From Opeltia flavorubescens (lineage: Eukaryota > Ascomycota > Lecanoromycetes > Teloschistales > Teloschistaceae): 64,000 nucleotides of DNA. The stretch lies in contig KE546967.1 in NCBI GenBank assembly GCA_000442125.1, positions 124,001 through 188,000 on the forward strand, written 5' to 3'. The first letter of the stretch is position 1. Each line of letters opens with the position of its first letter. The position numbers and the translations under genes were made by a program. Below the pieces are notes generated by a model. That model was not told the DNA's origin, made no database searches, and saw nothing but the letters and a program-made list of their open reading frames with translations. Below are positions 46,053-57,258 of the stretch, piece by piece.

Positions 46053-46693
46053 CTTTCAGAGATGTGCAATTTGCCGAGTGGGAGGTTGAACTTCACAGCA
46101 TCTCGGAATCACGACCCGAAATTGGTACGCTACGCTAGAACCCGGTAAACACGTGTTCGAGACCTCGTTTACTTCTATCTCGATACAACTTTCTTAACGA
46201 GATGCTTTATTTACACTGCTCTGCTCAAATAGGAAAACATTGTTTACTTGACAGTCATCAACATTGTTGACAAGATCTATGAGACTTCGATCTATCATGA
46301 TGCTGAAGCTCTTTAATCGCCAAGACTGTTTGGCATTCGTGCCGCATCAAGGGCCTCGGCAGCAGCATACAAGGCGACTTACAGGCGCTCTAACAGATCC
46401 CGCTTCCTGTCCATTCATCTTAGATTGCGGGGGCTGAAGGCCGTTAGACTTTGAAACGATGGAGGAGGCTGAGATCTGTTTTCATGGCGTTTGTAGTCTT
46501 GACGCGATTTTACATTGCTCTCTCCCACTTCTACAATGTTCAATCCTCCACAATCCTACTCTTCCTAGTCCTCTTCTTTCTACGCTGAGAGGTATGGGAG
46601 CCTCGGAGTGTCACATATAAAAATGCTACAGAGCCTGGATGGTCTCTTGCTCCCAACTCATTGCTGAGAGTTGTTGGTCTCTTTCTCAAAGTA
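46053..46693. other. Divergent promoter region
   Basis: 641 bp between the YLF2-type gene (-) and the glycosyltransferase gene (+). No gene is supported. The glycosyltransferase frame is open upstream to a TTG at 46661, but its first ATG is at 46694. Confidence 0.5.
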
Positions 46694-48202
46694 ATGCCTT
46701 CTCGCAGAAGCATCGTGGTAATAACCTCCCTCATCATCCTCTTCGCTCTCATTCTCAGCGCCCTTCAACTCGGAAAAGCGAGACCAGATCTTCTTGGAAA
46801 GCTTGTACCTTCAACAGCAATTAAAACAATAAAGGATGAAGTAACGGGTCAACGCTGCACTAAAGACGTCTCCTGGCTTACTGATCTCAACATCAAGCTA
46901 CCTATCAACTACCTCGAGCGAGAGATCATTGTCCGTCCGAAACCAGGTTTAAAGCGCGAGTCGCTCACGAAGATCGATGAATCTCTTTTTCCCCAAGCCA
47001 AAACGTCCATCAAGGAAAATGATTCTCAGATCGCGTTACGGAATTGCAGGCCTCCAATTATTCTCGATGTTCCTGTTTACCCCACAGAGCCAGTTGATGC
47101 CTCCAATATGATCTTCGGCATAGCAACGACATTGGAAAGGTTGGAGGACTCGAGACATCACATTGCTCGTTGGCTGGCACACACAGGAGCGAAGTTATAC
47201 GTTGTTGCGATCAAACCTGGAGAAGCCGACGCGCCAACCACTGAGCAGATGGAGGAAAAGCAATCGGTCATGCGGGATCAGGGGATGGACGTTACAATAA
47301 TCCCACCATTGAGCGAGGACGAAATCTTTACGGAAAGCTATTTCTCACTGGTAAAAGTCATGTACACACACCGCGCCAACGAAACAGCATGGTTCGTCGT
47401 AATGGACGACGATACCTTCTTCCCTTCAATGCAAGCTCTGCAGACTATGCTCAAGAAATACGACCCCGCGGAACAATACTGGATAGGCGCCATCTCGGAG
47501 TCCTGGTGGTCAGTAGGTCGTTACGGCATGATGGCTTTTGGAGGCGCCGGTATCTTCCTTTCTCACGCCCTTACCGCTATCTTGGACAAGGAATACGAAA
47601 CTTGCACGAAGGAAATGCACAAGGCAGCTGGTGGCGATGAAAGAATCATGAGGTGTATCAACGGGCATACTGAAACGAGACTCACGAACGAGCCCGCACT
47701 ACATCAAATGGACATCTCTGGCGATCTCTCAGGCGTATACGAAAGTGGCCGATTTCCCCTCTCGCTGCACCACTGGAAAGGCGGAGATTACCCTGTTGAT
47801 CTTATGAGTCTCGTCTCGGACATCTGTGGAGATTGTTTCCTGCAACGATGGCAATTTGGCAAAGACACCGTTTTGACCAATGGATTCTCCATCGCACAAT
47901 ACCCCGAGGATGAAGGTGCAAATGGAGTGGAATTTTCGAAGGCGGAAATGACGTGGGATTCGAGGACGATTGAAGATTCGGTTAACCCAGGTACTGCGCA
48001 TTCAATGTCACCGACTCGACCACCATTGGAGCTGGATAAACAGAAAATACAGTATCGTCTTTTGGACTCTGCCGTTGTGGATGGGGCCGTCAGACAGACG
48101 TACATACATAAGGGGAAGGAGGAAGGGGGGACGGATACAGTGTTGGTGCTTTATTGGAAAAGGGAGGACCAGCAAGCTGGGAACAGCACTCAATCGAGAT
48201 GA
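46694..48202 (+). CDS. Type II membrane glycosyltransferase, GT31/Fringe-like
   Basis: Single exon, 502 residues from ATG 46694 (MPSRRSIVVITSLIILFALILSALQLG). The N-terminus is a short cytoplasmic tail and a single membrane anchor at about 7-25, as in Golgi type II transferases. The catalytic part has the DxD metal and nucleotide-sugar motif in FVVMDDDTFFPS (Asp238-240), then YWIGAISESWWS, FGGAGIFLS and, downstream, LHHWKGGDYPVDL. This arrangement is that of Fringe-like beta-1,3-glycosyltransferases. Fungal members act on cell-wall or protein glycans in the secretory route; donor and acceptor are unknown. Several Cys (RCINGH, DICGDCFLQ) may form lumenal disulfides. It is divergent from the YLF2-type gene. 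Confidence 0.9.
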   Translation: MPSRRSIVVITSLIILFALILSALQLGKARPDLLGKLVPSTAIKTIKDEVTGQRCTKDVSWLTDLNIKLPINYLEREIIVRPKPGLKRESLTKIDESLFPQAKTSIKENDSQIALRNCRPPIILDVPVYPTEPVDASNMIFGIATTLERLEDSRHHIARWLAHTGAKLYVVAIKPGEADAPTTEQMEEKQSVMRDQGMDVTIIPPLSEDEIFTESYFSLVKVMYTHRANETAWFVVMDDDTFFPSMQALQTMLKKYDPAEQYWIGAISESWWSVGRYGMMAFGGAGIFLSHALTAILDKEYETCTKEMHKAAGGDERIMRCINGHTETRLTNEPALHQMDISGDLSGVYESGRFPLSLHHWKGGDYPVDLMSLVSDICGDCFLQRWQFGKDTVLTNGFSIAQYPEDEGANGVEFSKAEMTWDSRTIEDSVNPGTAHSMSPTRPPLELDKQKIQYRLLDSAVVDGAVRQTYIHKGKEEGGTDTVLVLYWKREDQQAGNSTQSR

Positions 48203-49502
48203 AGCGGAGATGCAACAGCAAAAATAATACCACCGCTCAAGACTGCTACACCTTATCCACCATCCTCTATTCAGCTTCAGCCCCTAGGAAAAAGGAAAAC
48301 GTTCTACCGTGCCAGGGGAACAAATATGATATTCAGTCAAGAACAAACTCAACTTCTTCCATCCTCTCAACCAGCGAAAACCTCAATCCACCCCCTCCTA
48401 GGGCTGTTAACCCATCCATACCATCCATCTATCCCATACCTCAAACCAAGGCAAAGATGCACAAACACAAGAAAAACCTCGGTATTTTGAGATGTAAAGT
48501 AAGTAATTTCCCTCTCTCTTTCTCCCTTATCCCCATCCATGAATAAACAATTCCCTCAAAAGAGATGTCTAATATTAATTCATCCATTCAGTCTATAGTT
48601 TGAAAATTAATCGAAGTAGATAATTTTACAATAATTATATTCAAACGATGTGAAAAAACCCCCACTTAAATTCTCTTCCCAAGTCATTGTTGGAAAGTGC
48701 GCATAGGTTTTTTCAGCCAGTGAGATATGTAGAGTGAATAGGCTTGAAAAAGTAGTGATGCTGAGACATAAAGATCCCGCAAAAGGGGGTTAGAGATGAT
48801 GGGTTTTTTTATGGATTTCATAGTTGAGGATATGGTTTGTGATGTTGATGGAAGTGCGAAAAGGTTTGATGTTACAGCATGATCTCTTTACTTAGCCAAA
48901 AAAAGAAACAAAAAAGAAGAAAGAAAGAACAAAAAGAAGCCAACCAGATTATTCTGAAAATCAATCATCGGGGCGATGTAAGACCAAAAATCACGAAAAC
49001 CCATACTGATAAATTTTTTGGGAAGTTTACACTGAATTGATGTATATTTCCATTGATTGATTCGATAGGTTCATATAAAAAACCCCTACACTCCCACCTC
49101 CTTCTCCCTCTCATCTCCATCACAGCCTTACTACCACTTTGCAGGGAAGTCATAAATGGATAGATGGATGGATGGATGGATGGATGGTGAAAAGCCCTCG
49201 ATCGATCGCTCGATTCTGGCGGATAGGGTGGAGAGGGAGGGATTGTGGGTTGAATCTGTGGAGTAGTTGTGATATCTGCGCTGGCTCTGGTTACATGTAT
49301 AACCTGCGATTCGATTTTTCTGTGGGTATACATGGAATGAAGCCGAGAAGGTTCAAATATAGTCATTGGTCGCAGATGGGTTTCTTTTATAGTGGGTATA
49401 ATCCTCTCTTCCTTCTCCTCACCTACCGCTTTCCCCTTCCTCTCCTCACCTTTCTCATCTCCTGCCATCCTGAGCTCCTCCCTCTTCATCTCAGCCACTT
49501 CT
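48203..49502. other. Intergenic region, no supported gene
   Basis: 1.3 kb between convergent genes. Contains A/T-rich 3' sequence, a GATG microsatellite (listed separately) and pyrimidine-rich stretches from 49400. A minus-strand frame at 48965-49525 runs antisense to nothing known and is not supported. Confidence 0.45.
49158..49187. repeat. (GATG)n microsatellite
   Basis: About six perfect GATG units at 49163-49187, preceded by GGATA. This tetranucleotide repeat lies in a 3' intergenic region. Confidence 0.9.
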
Positions 49503-51967
49503 TCACGCTTTTTCACCCTCCCCATCCCACCCCCACTCCCCCCTCAACCCCCTAACCCGATACTCCATCGCCCACCCCGTCCTCCTCTCCACCCCCCTCA
49601 GCAAATCAAGCACAACCCTCCTCTCCCCCCTCTCTGTAAGACACTGCCCCGCCACATACAAGGGTTGAAGGGCATGAATGCCCACCCCATCCCCCGGAAT
49701 CCCGAGGCAAATACCCAGAATCTCGCGACTGTGGTATGTTATTTCTTGGCCGGTGTTACGGTATGATTTAATTTTGTCGGAGAAGGTTGGTCGATGATGC
49801 TTGGGTGAGGATAAGGTTGGTATAATTGTGGAGGAGGAGGTGTTGGGTAGGGGAAAGTTTGGAGGTTTATGCACAAGCATGAGGATCTGTGCCATATGCC
49901 AGGTCATGATCGTAGCAGAGCAGACAGGGATGCTGGACCAGACTTCTGTGAGATTGGTCCCGTGAAGATGGACGGGGAGGATAGCGGAAGGCATGAATGT
50001 TTCGGACAGGCCGTTGAACCAAGTTTCCATTTCGTAGCTCAGGCGGGTCCATTTCGCGGAGAGGGATTCCGCTTGGTCGTGATTTTCTGGGGATGTTTCA
50101 TGTATGCAGAGGAGGTTCATCTGAGGCCCCGTTAGTAAATTTCTTTCGAATTTCTGCATCATAAGGGTATTGGAGGCAAATGTTTTACCAGTTTCGATAC
50201 GAGCCATATCAAGGCGTTGCCGATCATATCCTCCCTCATACCTTCTCCGCCAGCGGTATTAGAATTTGGTGTATTGCTCGGGACTACTAAACCGTCCTCA
50301 TCCAGCAGCAACCCAGCATCCCTCCAAAGCGCAATATCTTCCGTATCAAGCCTCGTTCGACATTCGTGCACATAAGCCGCAAATAGATCCTGCCTTGCAA
50401 AATTCCAGAAAGTGGCTTTTCTGGCTTGCGAAAGCTTTCGCCGCTGATAAGGTGCTCCTGCATTGTCCACAGGCACCATTCCAACCTCCACAACATCTAG
50501 TAGGGATTTGGTGCCGCTGAGATGATGAGCCCATGCAGCGTTCGAAGCATCAAGTGATTCGTACTCGCACAAGATAGCCGTTGCAGCGAGTAGATCGTCA
50601 GAGCTTGCAGTTGATTGCGCGGACCCAAACTGGCGTCGACGGAGCTTTCTTTCCTCCACCATACCTTCGACGGTCCTTGGTGCGTAATGTCGTTTGTCAA
50701 TTTCTTCTGAGCTGTTGTCGACCGAAGAGATGTGATCCCATTGCAAAGCTTCCATCAGGAGTGAGATAGCTTTGTCGTAATATTGCGCAGCTAGTAGAGC
50801 CCAGTCTTCCTCGCCTGCTCTTTCCCATGTTTGCATCCTCACTTGCTGGAGAGAATTTAGACTCGGGTGCGCTTTTCTACCATGAACTCTTGCCAGTTGC
50901 TTCGCAGCGTAGGCACATGCAGCGTTCTTCAGAAGTGGATTGGATATCGCTTTGACGGGGATGTGGGAGCTGAAGAAGGTGGTCTGGTCGAATAGATCCA
51001 TCCTACTCGATATGAGACTTTATTTGATTTCGCTCCTGTAGAGACAACTCACCATGGTCCCGTAACTTCTGAAAAGCGACGTAGGAAGAAAGCTGTCTTT
51101 TGATCCGTCTCCGTGCTAGCCTTGGATTGTGACGTTCGAGCAGCTCTGGACCCTTGCAATGTGCCCGAGAGAAATCCCTCGTCCTCAAAATGTGTTGGCA
51201 CTGAGTCTGTCATCGGTGCAAGGGTTGAGGTAGGGTTAAGAGTAAGATCAGGGTCCCTGATCAATGGAGCTGGATCCGGCTCTATCCGTGGCGACGAACC
51301 GAAGGGAAAGAGTCTTCCATTGCCGAATAGATCCGTACCCACAATACCAAGCTCACCATCTGGATATCCTGCAGACTCTTGCATCACCCCCGCGGTGTAC
51401 AAGTCCGTTGTAGACTGCGTATCCAGCCCCAGACCATGTGCTTCAGCTACATTGTCCTTCTGCCCATCTCTTTCTCTCTCANATCCCATCCGCTCTCCCT
51501 CCCCAACCTCCCTCTCATCATCCTCACTCTGTGCATAAGGATCCTCAACATTCACAAACGTAACTACCCACCGCATCAGCCTCAACTCCCCATCCCCCCA
51601 AACAACAAGCAAGCAAAGAATAACACTCACCCCTCCTAGGAACATCAACCCAAACACTCTCCTTCGCAAAAGTATTCTTATACGCAAAGAACCCACCGAG
51701 TTTTCCCCCATTTCCACTATTTCCATCGCCCCCATTCACGGAGGAGTTCATACTCGCATTCTGCTGATGCCTCCAAACCACCTTCTCCGCCGGCTTGCAA
51801 CACCTCTTCGCCTTTCGACACTGCCCACATTCCGGTTTCTGTTCATCGCATTTGAGCTTGCGGCTGCGGCAGGTCAGACTTAGAGGTTATCAGCTTGTAG
51901 TCCCAGTGCTTGAGTTGTAGGGTTAGGTGGAGGATGATGTGTCTTACCATCCGGTGCGAGATCGCAT
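49503..51967 (-). CDS. Zn2Cys6 transcription factor with fungal_trans_2-like domain
   Basis: Five exons, 51967-51948, 51878-51631, 51563-51053, 51002-50189 and 50120-49503, encode 736 residues. The first exon is only 20 nt and ends inside the first Cys codon. Splicing gives RTGCLTCRSRKLKCDEQKPECGQCRKAKRCCKP, a full Zn2Cys6 cluster at the N-terminus. Introns are 69, 67, 50 and 68 bp. Intron 4 has a perfect CTAAC branch site 15 nt before GCCTCAG and so is preferred to a 35-bp alternative ending at GATGCAG. The middle is polar. The C-terminal half has the helical pattern of the fungal_trans_2 region (LLAAQYYDKAISLLMEAL, ATAILCEYESLDASNAAWAHHLSG, LSYEMETWFNGL). Targets are unknown. One N at 51482 lies in exon 3. 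An additional upstream non-coding exon is possible. Confidence 0.87.
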
Positions 51968-52617
51968 TGCCTACCGAGGTAGTATAGATGATGGTGAGGA
52001 TTAGGCGTTGCCCATTCTGATTAGTTGTTGCCGATTCCCTCCTCGAGTATGGATTCATGGTCGTGATTCGAGACGATGGCTGAAAGTTGATGGTGACTGC
52101 AATGATGAGCTATAAGATCACTGTCACGACGTCCAATAGATTGGGTGTCGTAGCCCTAAGCCCTGAGAAGGCAAGATCGAGATTCGAAGTCGAAGGCGCT
52201 CTAAAATCCGACTGATTAGGTTGAAGCTCATAAATCATTGAATAAGATCTCATTTTCTACATCTCAAAGATCACACAGGTAATATACATCATATATCCAG
52301 AGGCCAGCCCATATGTATTCCACCTCAATCTTGTTCCCTCTTCCCCTACCCCCCTTCCCACCCACCCCAGAGAAGTGAAACCCAGCCCATAACCTGATGT
52401 GCCGTTACTATCGTCAAAATCATAATCATACAACTTTCACTCGTAGCTGGCTCGCGCCATTGTGGTATTTTCTTTCGATGCTTCGTTGATAGTTGGTAAA
52501 TGCATCGGTAAAATCATTATCGTATCGTCGCTATGCAATATTCGTACATCATACTTCATTATTTGTGATTGTAAAATGCCGGAGGATCTCAGGCGCTTAG
52601 TATATATCCCTGGGTTC
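51968..52617. other. Upstream region of the Zn2Cys6 gene
   Basis: 650 bp between two minus-strand genes. A 71-codon frame starting at 52058 overlaps the Zn2Cys6 gene in another phase and may be an upstream leader frame. No gene supported. Confidence 0.45.
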
Positions 52618-55600
52618 TCAAAGGGATATGGTCCGTCTCTTCGGTCTCGATGGTTTCTGTGCGTAGCAAATAAGAAGCTTGAGTCCAGTGTCGCGCTTTT
52701 CGCACTCTTTCAGTAAGGTTTTATCAGCCCAGATGCTCTGATCCGAATCCTCGGTCTCGGGCAAAATATGCGACTCATAGCACCTTGTGTACCACCATCG
52801 TCCCACCCGCGAAACCATTTTCGTGATACTTTCGTCACCCTGTGGCGAAGGATCTTTCAGCATTTCGCCAAATGAAAGATCCTGCTCATCCAAGGAGCCA
52901 GCCCTGGAGTCGGAGATGAGACCAGCGACAGGAACAGTGACCATGCATCTACTCAAATTCTCAAAGCCCCGACGGCCAAGCATCTTCTGGATATCATCCG
53001 ACAAAGGCTTCAATGAGACATTGGGTTGAGCCACTTGCATCTTCACCTTCAAGGCGCGGACTGCTCGTCGAGCACGATTTCCCATGTTCACCATGTCAAG
53101 GTCCAAGATGCTGATTTCCAGATAACCCCCCGGACGCAGGACACGTTTGCACTCGGATACGGCATTGTAATATGCCGCTTCTGTAGTAGCTGTCGGAAAG
53201 CGGAACACGGCAGCAGAGAAGTAACCCTTGGGGAACGGAAAGGGAGCAGACATTCCCGCATGGAAGATTTGACGATGGTTGGATGGCGCCTGGACTGTGC
53301 CGAGCTCTCGCCTTCTTGCTGATGCGGTGCCCATACGCTTGAATGAGCTAAGATTGTAAACCGTGGCATCTGGATATGTCAAGGCGCAATAAAATGACCA
53401 ATCATCGTTCCCAAGTCCGTCAAGAACGAGAACACGGTCCTGTTTTGTGGCTTGGATTCCATCGTGAGCGGGACTGAAAAGGACACGGCCAAACGAAAGC
53501 CAACGGCTGGTCATCAAGGCACTGAACCTTAGATTGCTCTGAGACCCGGTAGAGTTTCTTGTTTTTTCAGCCATGATTTGAGTATTTCGCTTTTGCTCTG
53601 GCTCGCTTGGAAACGATTTCGCAGAGGCTTGACTGTAGCGACTGCCTGAGACCGAGCTCTGCCGTTTACTCGCTGTGCTTCCGCGGTTTCTGTCGCCGTA
53701 ACCCGCAATGAACTCGGAAAATGACAGAGGAGAAGATGAAAGGTTAGGAGTAAGAAGTGCCATCATCGAAGGTGGACTAGGTAGAGGTGAGCTGGGTGCT
53801 GCAAGTATAGGAGGCATTTCCTGTGCTGAGATGCTATGAGTTGAGCTGGCTGTAGAATCTTTCCTAATCCGAAGAGGTGCTGGTGCCATTCGACTTTTGG
53901 GTGGGCTGTTGCGTTTACTCTTATTCTCGATTGAGTCTACAGGTAACGTAACTGGTGATTCAACAACGTCCAGGAAATCGTCATACTCGTTCCACACCTC
54001 ATCTCCATGCGACGCATCAGTAGGTCTCTTGCCATCCTTAGCGGCAACTACAAAGCTCATAGTCCCAGAGCTGCTGGAGCCAGATAGCCCTGAATTGTAG
54101 CGTTGCGGAAAGACTAGGAATTGATCTCCGAGTCCATTCTGATCTTGTGCTTGATGCCGAGCAGGCGCACTTGCTGGCTTAGCAGAGGTTGATACACCCC
54201 AAGGATCCGAAGGTATGACATTTGTTTGTATACCAAGAGCAGGTCGACCAAAATTATATGACTGTTGCTGATCCCTCGAGCTGGATGTTGGCCTTTGCTC
54301 TGAGTCGTCACCTCGAGAAAACGGTCGAGAGAATGATTGCGGAGGTGGCTTGTGCTGCCTATCACGTTTGGATACGACCCTTGGAATTCGTCCAACTTGC
54401 TGTAATCTTGATTCTTTTGGCTTCGGATTCAATGCTGGCATCGAGGACGAAGGTGCTGCCTGCCGGAATAGAATTTTAGGCGACGGAGGGCTCTGGATAC
54501 TCGTGAACTCGCCAGTCATAGTGGGTGGAGAAGGAAGGAGCATCGACTGCTTATGTTCCTGCCTCCTCCAAGTTTCCTGCCGGTGACTTAGGATTGGTTC
54601 ACTTCCAGATACGGAAGGTAGATCGATGTCCTTCAGGTTCGGCACTAGATCATCTGTATCATCGAAGTACTGTCCGTTATTGTCGATCATGGCATAATGC
54701 GCGACTGAACGAGCCTCTGGAAATCTGGTGACAGCTACAGCGACTTCTTCAGGCCGCTCTTGATCTTGACTTGGTCTACGACCTGAGGATTTCTTGTGCG
54801 CCCCGTTGGCTCTTTGAAGGAAATTCCACTTGCTGGGCGACTTTGCAGGCTTTTCATTCCTCTTCGTCTTTAACCAATTACCTTCTCGCCCTTCAGATAT
54901 ATCGTCTGCAAGCTGCATCGAGCCGCTAGTCTTAAGTGTAGCTGAATGTAAAGTATCTTGGCTGCTCATGGCTGGAGACGGCGCCACAGCGCGAGTGTCG
55001 ACAGCCTTTGGCACCTTGGAGACATCGCCTTCCTTCCGAATTTGTGACCTGTGCGACGATCGTCGAGCCGCTAGAGTATGACCTTTCAGACTCGAGTAAT
55101 CGTCTGTATCGCTGTTGCTCGTAGACTTTACGATATTCGGACCCTGACGTAAACTTCTCGAGCTTCGACGTGATGAGACGGTGCTGTTGACAACCATTGT
55201 TGGAAATCTGCTCGTAGGTTGCGGTAGTGAAGATTGACGACGCCCTAAGCTTGAGTCGTCACTTGCTGCAATTGAAGCGGTGCTTGCCCCGCTAGTTGTC
55301 CGATAGAGCTCAGCGCCACTGTTGCGATCGCTAGATATCCTGCCTCCGCTAATGATCACAGGAGATAGTCTTTCACGTAAGAAATCATCCATCTCTGGAC
55401 CCTCTCGTGCTATCATGCTGTTTTTGCGGCTATTGGAGGTACGTGTGTTGCTGCTTGATGTGGCATTACTACTGGTGGATCGACCTCGACTGACGCTCGT
55501 GCTCGTACTACCGCTTCTCCCGCGACGTGCATACTTCCCATAGCCTTCATGGCCTGTACCAGCAGCTGGCCCTTTCTTGCTATTTTTCTCAAGATTGTCC

Positions 55601-57258
55601 ACATCCCTTCCTTTCGATGGTGATGCTCGTCTAGAAAATAGACCGAAACGAGACTTGGTAGCTCTACTGCTAACCGGACTGGACTCCCTACCACGATTAG
55701 CAGCACGACCTCGGGACTCCACTTGTGTTGCTGCTCCTGGGCGGGCCGATTCAACTGGCCACGTCTTCGACTGAGCTACAGCCGCAACATCAGGTGATGG
55801 GAGACGTGACGACTTTGATAGTTTTGCCGAGGATTTTGCTACTGATGCTGTATGGCTAGACTGAGCAGTAGGAAGCTTTTGCTGTTCGTTCAGAGTAGCA
55901 GGAATGGGCCTACCCCAAGACTCCCTACGTTTGTGGCCAGTGGTTTCCAAGCGACTAAGATTACTTCGAATCACTGGAGAAGTGACTCCGACATCTTCAA
56001 GCCTCGGGGTACCCTCTCGACTTGGTCTTGGAGGCGGGGTCTTGGACGGTAGTCGAGAGGCTGAACTAGCTACATGTGTAAATGAGTCATGAGTCGATTC
56101 ATGAGGATATTCATCCTTCTTTGGCTGTCTTTGGTAGGTCTCTGAGGTAGAATACTGCCGTTCTGCCAGCGGCATGGGTTCCGTCGTCGAGACATTACGA
56201 TGGTATGAAGAGCCTTGCGAGGCAGAAACAGGGGTCCTAGTACTGCCTTTCTGGAGGTTTGTAAAACGATCGCCCCCTCTTACGGTATCTGATGACGATG
56301 ATGAGGTTGCCATCTCTTGAACCACCGAAAGACCTCTTGTATCCTCAACTCCGAGATCTTGTTTCGATCTGTTCCCGTGATGATTGCGCGTCACTGGGGG
56401 GCGACTTCGTGTTGGGCTTATTGGTCGAGTCCGAAGTGGAGACTTGCTGGTGATGGGAATACCCGGAGAGTATGAGGAGATAGAAGTTGGTGTTGATGTT
56501 CGACTGAACGACCCTGGCGATTCGGATCGACGGGTTGATGAGCCACTGCTGTTGGCAAAACTTGGAGCTAGCGGTGGTAATAACTGGGGTGTGGGTGTTT
56601 TAGGAGCTCGGTAGGTATTGTAATCGGCCATGCGAGAACTCGAGGTTGCCCGATGGGATGTTTCCACACCACGTGTAGGCAGATATGAGGACGAGATTGA
56701 TGTCGTCGGGAGCGATACGCCGAATCCCGAGTCTGAGTAACGATCCACGTAGGTATCTGGTGAACTGATGGTGTCATCTGGCCTTGTGCTTGCCCGAATT
56801 TCAGACGCAGCTGTTGACTCGGTATGTGCGTATCTACTGCGCTGGTCGATCAATGATGGCTTTCGCCTAAGGACATTGCGGCGGCCACTCTCGATATCTG
56901 TGGCGTATTTCGTAGGGGGAATGTTCGCTGCGGGGGGACTCAGTACAGGGTCTGCAGGTATAATTTGTCTTCGTCGATTGAGGGTATCGCTATATGAAGA
57001 CGACTCGTCGCTTGGCTTTCCAGATCTCTTTGTCATGCTCGACGATGTGGGAATATTCGGTGTAGCTGGGACTGCGGCCTGCTTGTGTTTTCCTCGTGAG
57101 AACCATGACATCGAGGATGACGTTGCCTTTGAAGTGTTCGAAGTGGTAGATGTAACAGAAGACTTCCGCGAAAGACCCATCATCGGTATCCTACTCTTCT
57201 CCCTCTCCTTCTCCGCGCTTTTGGTTGGCCGCGAGCCATATGTTCCCCTTGAAGCCAT
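52618..57258 (-). CDS. 1546-residue Ser-rich protein with C-terminal class I methyltransferase-like domain
   Basis: One uninterrupted exon from ATG 57258. Residues 1 to about 1230 are disordered and Ser/Thr/Pro/Arg-rich, with many SRxx and SSxx patches (RKSSVTSTTSNTSKATSSS, RPTSSSRDQQQ) that look like phosphorylation sites. From about 1265 the sequence is globular: RVLVLDGLGNDDWSF (about 1275, in the place of SAM motif I), DATVYNLSS, FPFPKGYFSAAVFRFP, SECKRVLRPGGYLEISILDLDM (about 1381, the post-motif) and RRGFENL. This order fits a Methyltransf_11 fold. The classical G-x-G-x-G is replaced by DGLGNDD, so activity is uncertain. I recognise this as a filamentous-fungal architecture but know no function. 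The long linker suggests a regulated scaffold. Confidence 0.85.
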   Translation of the reverse strand: MASRGTYGSRPTKSAEKEREKSRIPMMGLSRKSSVTSTTSNTSKATSSSMSWFSRGKHKQAAVPATPNIPTSSSMTKRSGKPSDESSSYSDTLNRRRQIIPADPVLSPPAANIPPTKYATDIESGRRNVLRRKPSLIDQRSRYAHTESTAASEIRASTRPDDTISSPDTYVDRYSDSGFGVSLPTTSISSSYLPTRGVETSHRATSSSRMADYNTYRAPKTPTPQLLPPLAPSFANSSGSSTRRSESPGSFSRTSTPTSISSYSPGIPITSKSPLRTRPISPTRSRPPVTRNHHGNRSKQDLGVEDTRGLSVVQEMATSSSSSDTVRGGDRFTNLQKGSTRTPVSASQGSSYHRNVSTTEPMPLAERQYSTSETYQRQPKKDEYPHESTHDSFTHVASSASRLPSKTPPPRPSREGTPRLEDVGVTSPVIRSNLSRLETTGHKRRESWGRPIPATLNEQQKLPTAQSSHTASVAKSSAKLSKSSRLPSPDVAAVAQSKTWPVESARPGAATQVESRGRAANRGRESSPVSSRATKSRFGLFSRRASPSKGRDVDNLEKNSKKGPAAGTGHEGYGKYARRGRSGSTSTSVSRGRSTSSNATSSSNTRTSNSRKNSMIAREGPEMDDFLRERLSPVIISGGRISSDRNSGAELYRTTSGASTASIAASDDSSLGRRQSSLPQPTSRFPTMVVNSTVSSRRSSRSLRQGPNIVKSTSNSDTDDYSSLKGHTLAARRSSHRSQIRKEGDVSKVPKAVDTRAVAPSPAMSSQDTLHSATLKTSGSMQLADDISEGREGNWLKTKRNEKPAKSPSKWNFLQRANGAHKKSSGRRPSQDQERPEEVAVAVTRFPEARSVAHYAMIDNNGQYFDDTDDLVPNLKDIDLPSVSGSEPILSHRQETWRRQEHKQSMLLPSPPTMTGEFTSIQSPPSPKILFRQAAPSSSMPALNPKPKESRLQQVGRIPRVVSKRDRQHKPPPQSFSRPFSRGDDSEQRPTSSSRDQQQSYNFGRPALGIQTNVIPSDPWGVSTSAKPASAPARHQAQDQNGLGDQFLVFPQRYNSGLSGSSSSGTMSFVVAAKDGKRPTDASHGDEVWNEYDDFLDVVESPVTLPVDSIENKSKRNSPPKSRMAPAPLRIRKDSTASSTHSISAQEMPPILAAPSSPLPSPPSMMALLTPNLSSSPLSFSEFIAGYGDRNRGSTASKRQSSVSGSRYSQASAKSFPSEPEQKRNTQIMAEKTRNSTGSQSNLRFSALMTSRWLSFGRVLFSPAHDGIQATKQDRVLVLDGLGNDDWSFYCALTYPDATVYNLSSFKRMGTASARRRELGTVQAPSNHRQIFHAGMSAPFPFPKGYFSAAVFRFPTATTEAAYYNAVSECKRVLRPGGYLEISILDLDMVNMGNRARRAVRALKVKMQVAQPNVSLKPLSDDIQKMLGRRGFENLSRCMVTVPVAGLISDSRAGSLDEQDLSFGEMLKDPSPQGDESITKMVSRVGRWWYTRCYESHILPETEDSDQSIWADKTLLKECEKRDTGLKLLICYAQKPSRPKRRTISL

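Noticed and set aside
48965-49525. 186-codon minus-strand frame next to the Zn2Cys6 stop
   Set aside because: Low-complexity Glu/Lys and Pro/Ser translation of purine tracts and a GATG microsatellite; overlaps the real gene end.
50154-50188. 35-bp intron as the junction in the Zn2Cys6 gene
   Set aside because: A 68-bp intron with a perfect branch site and equal frame is available.
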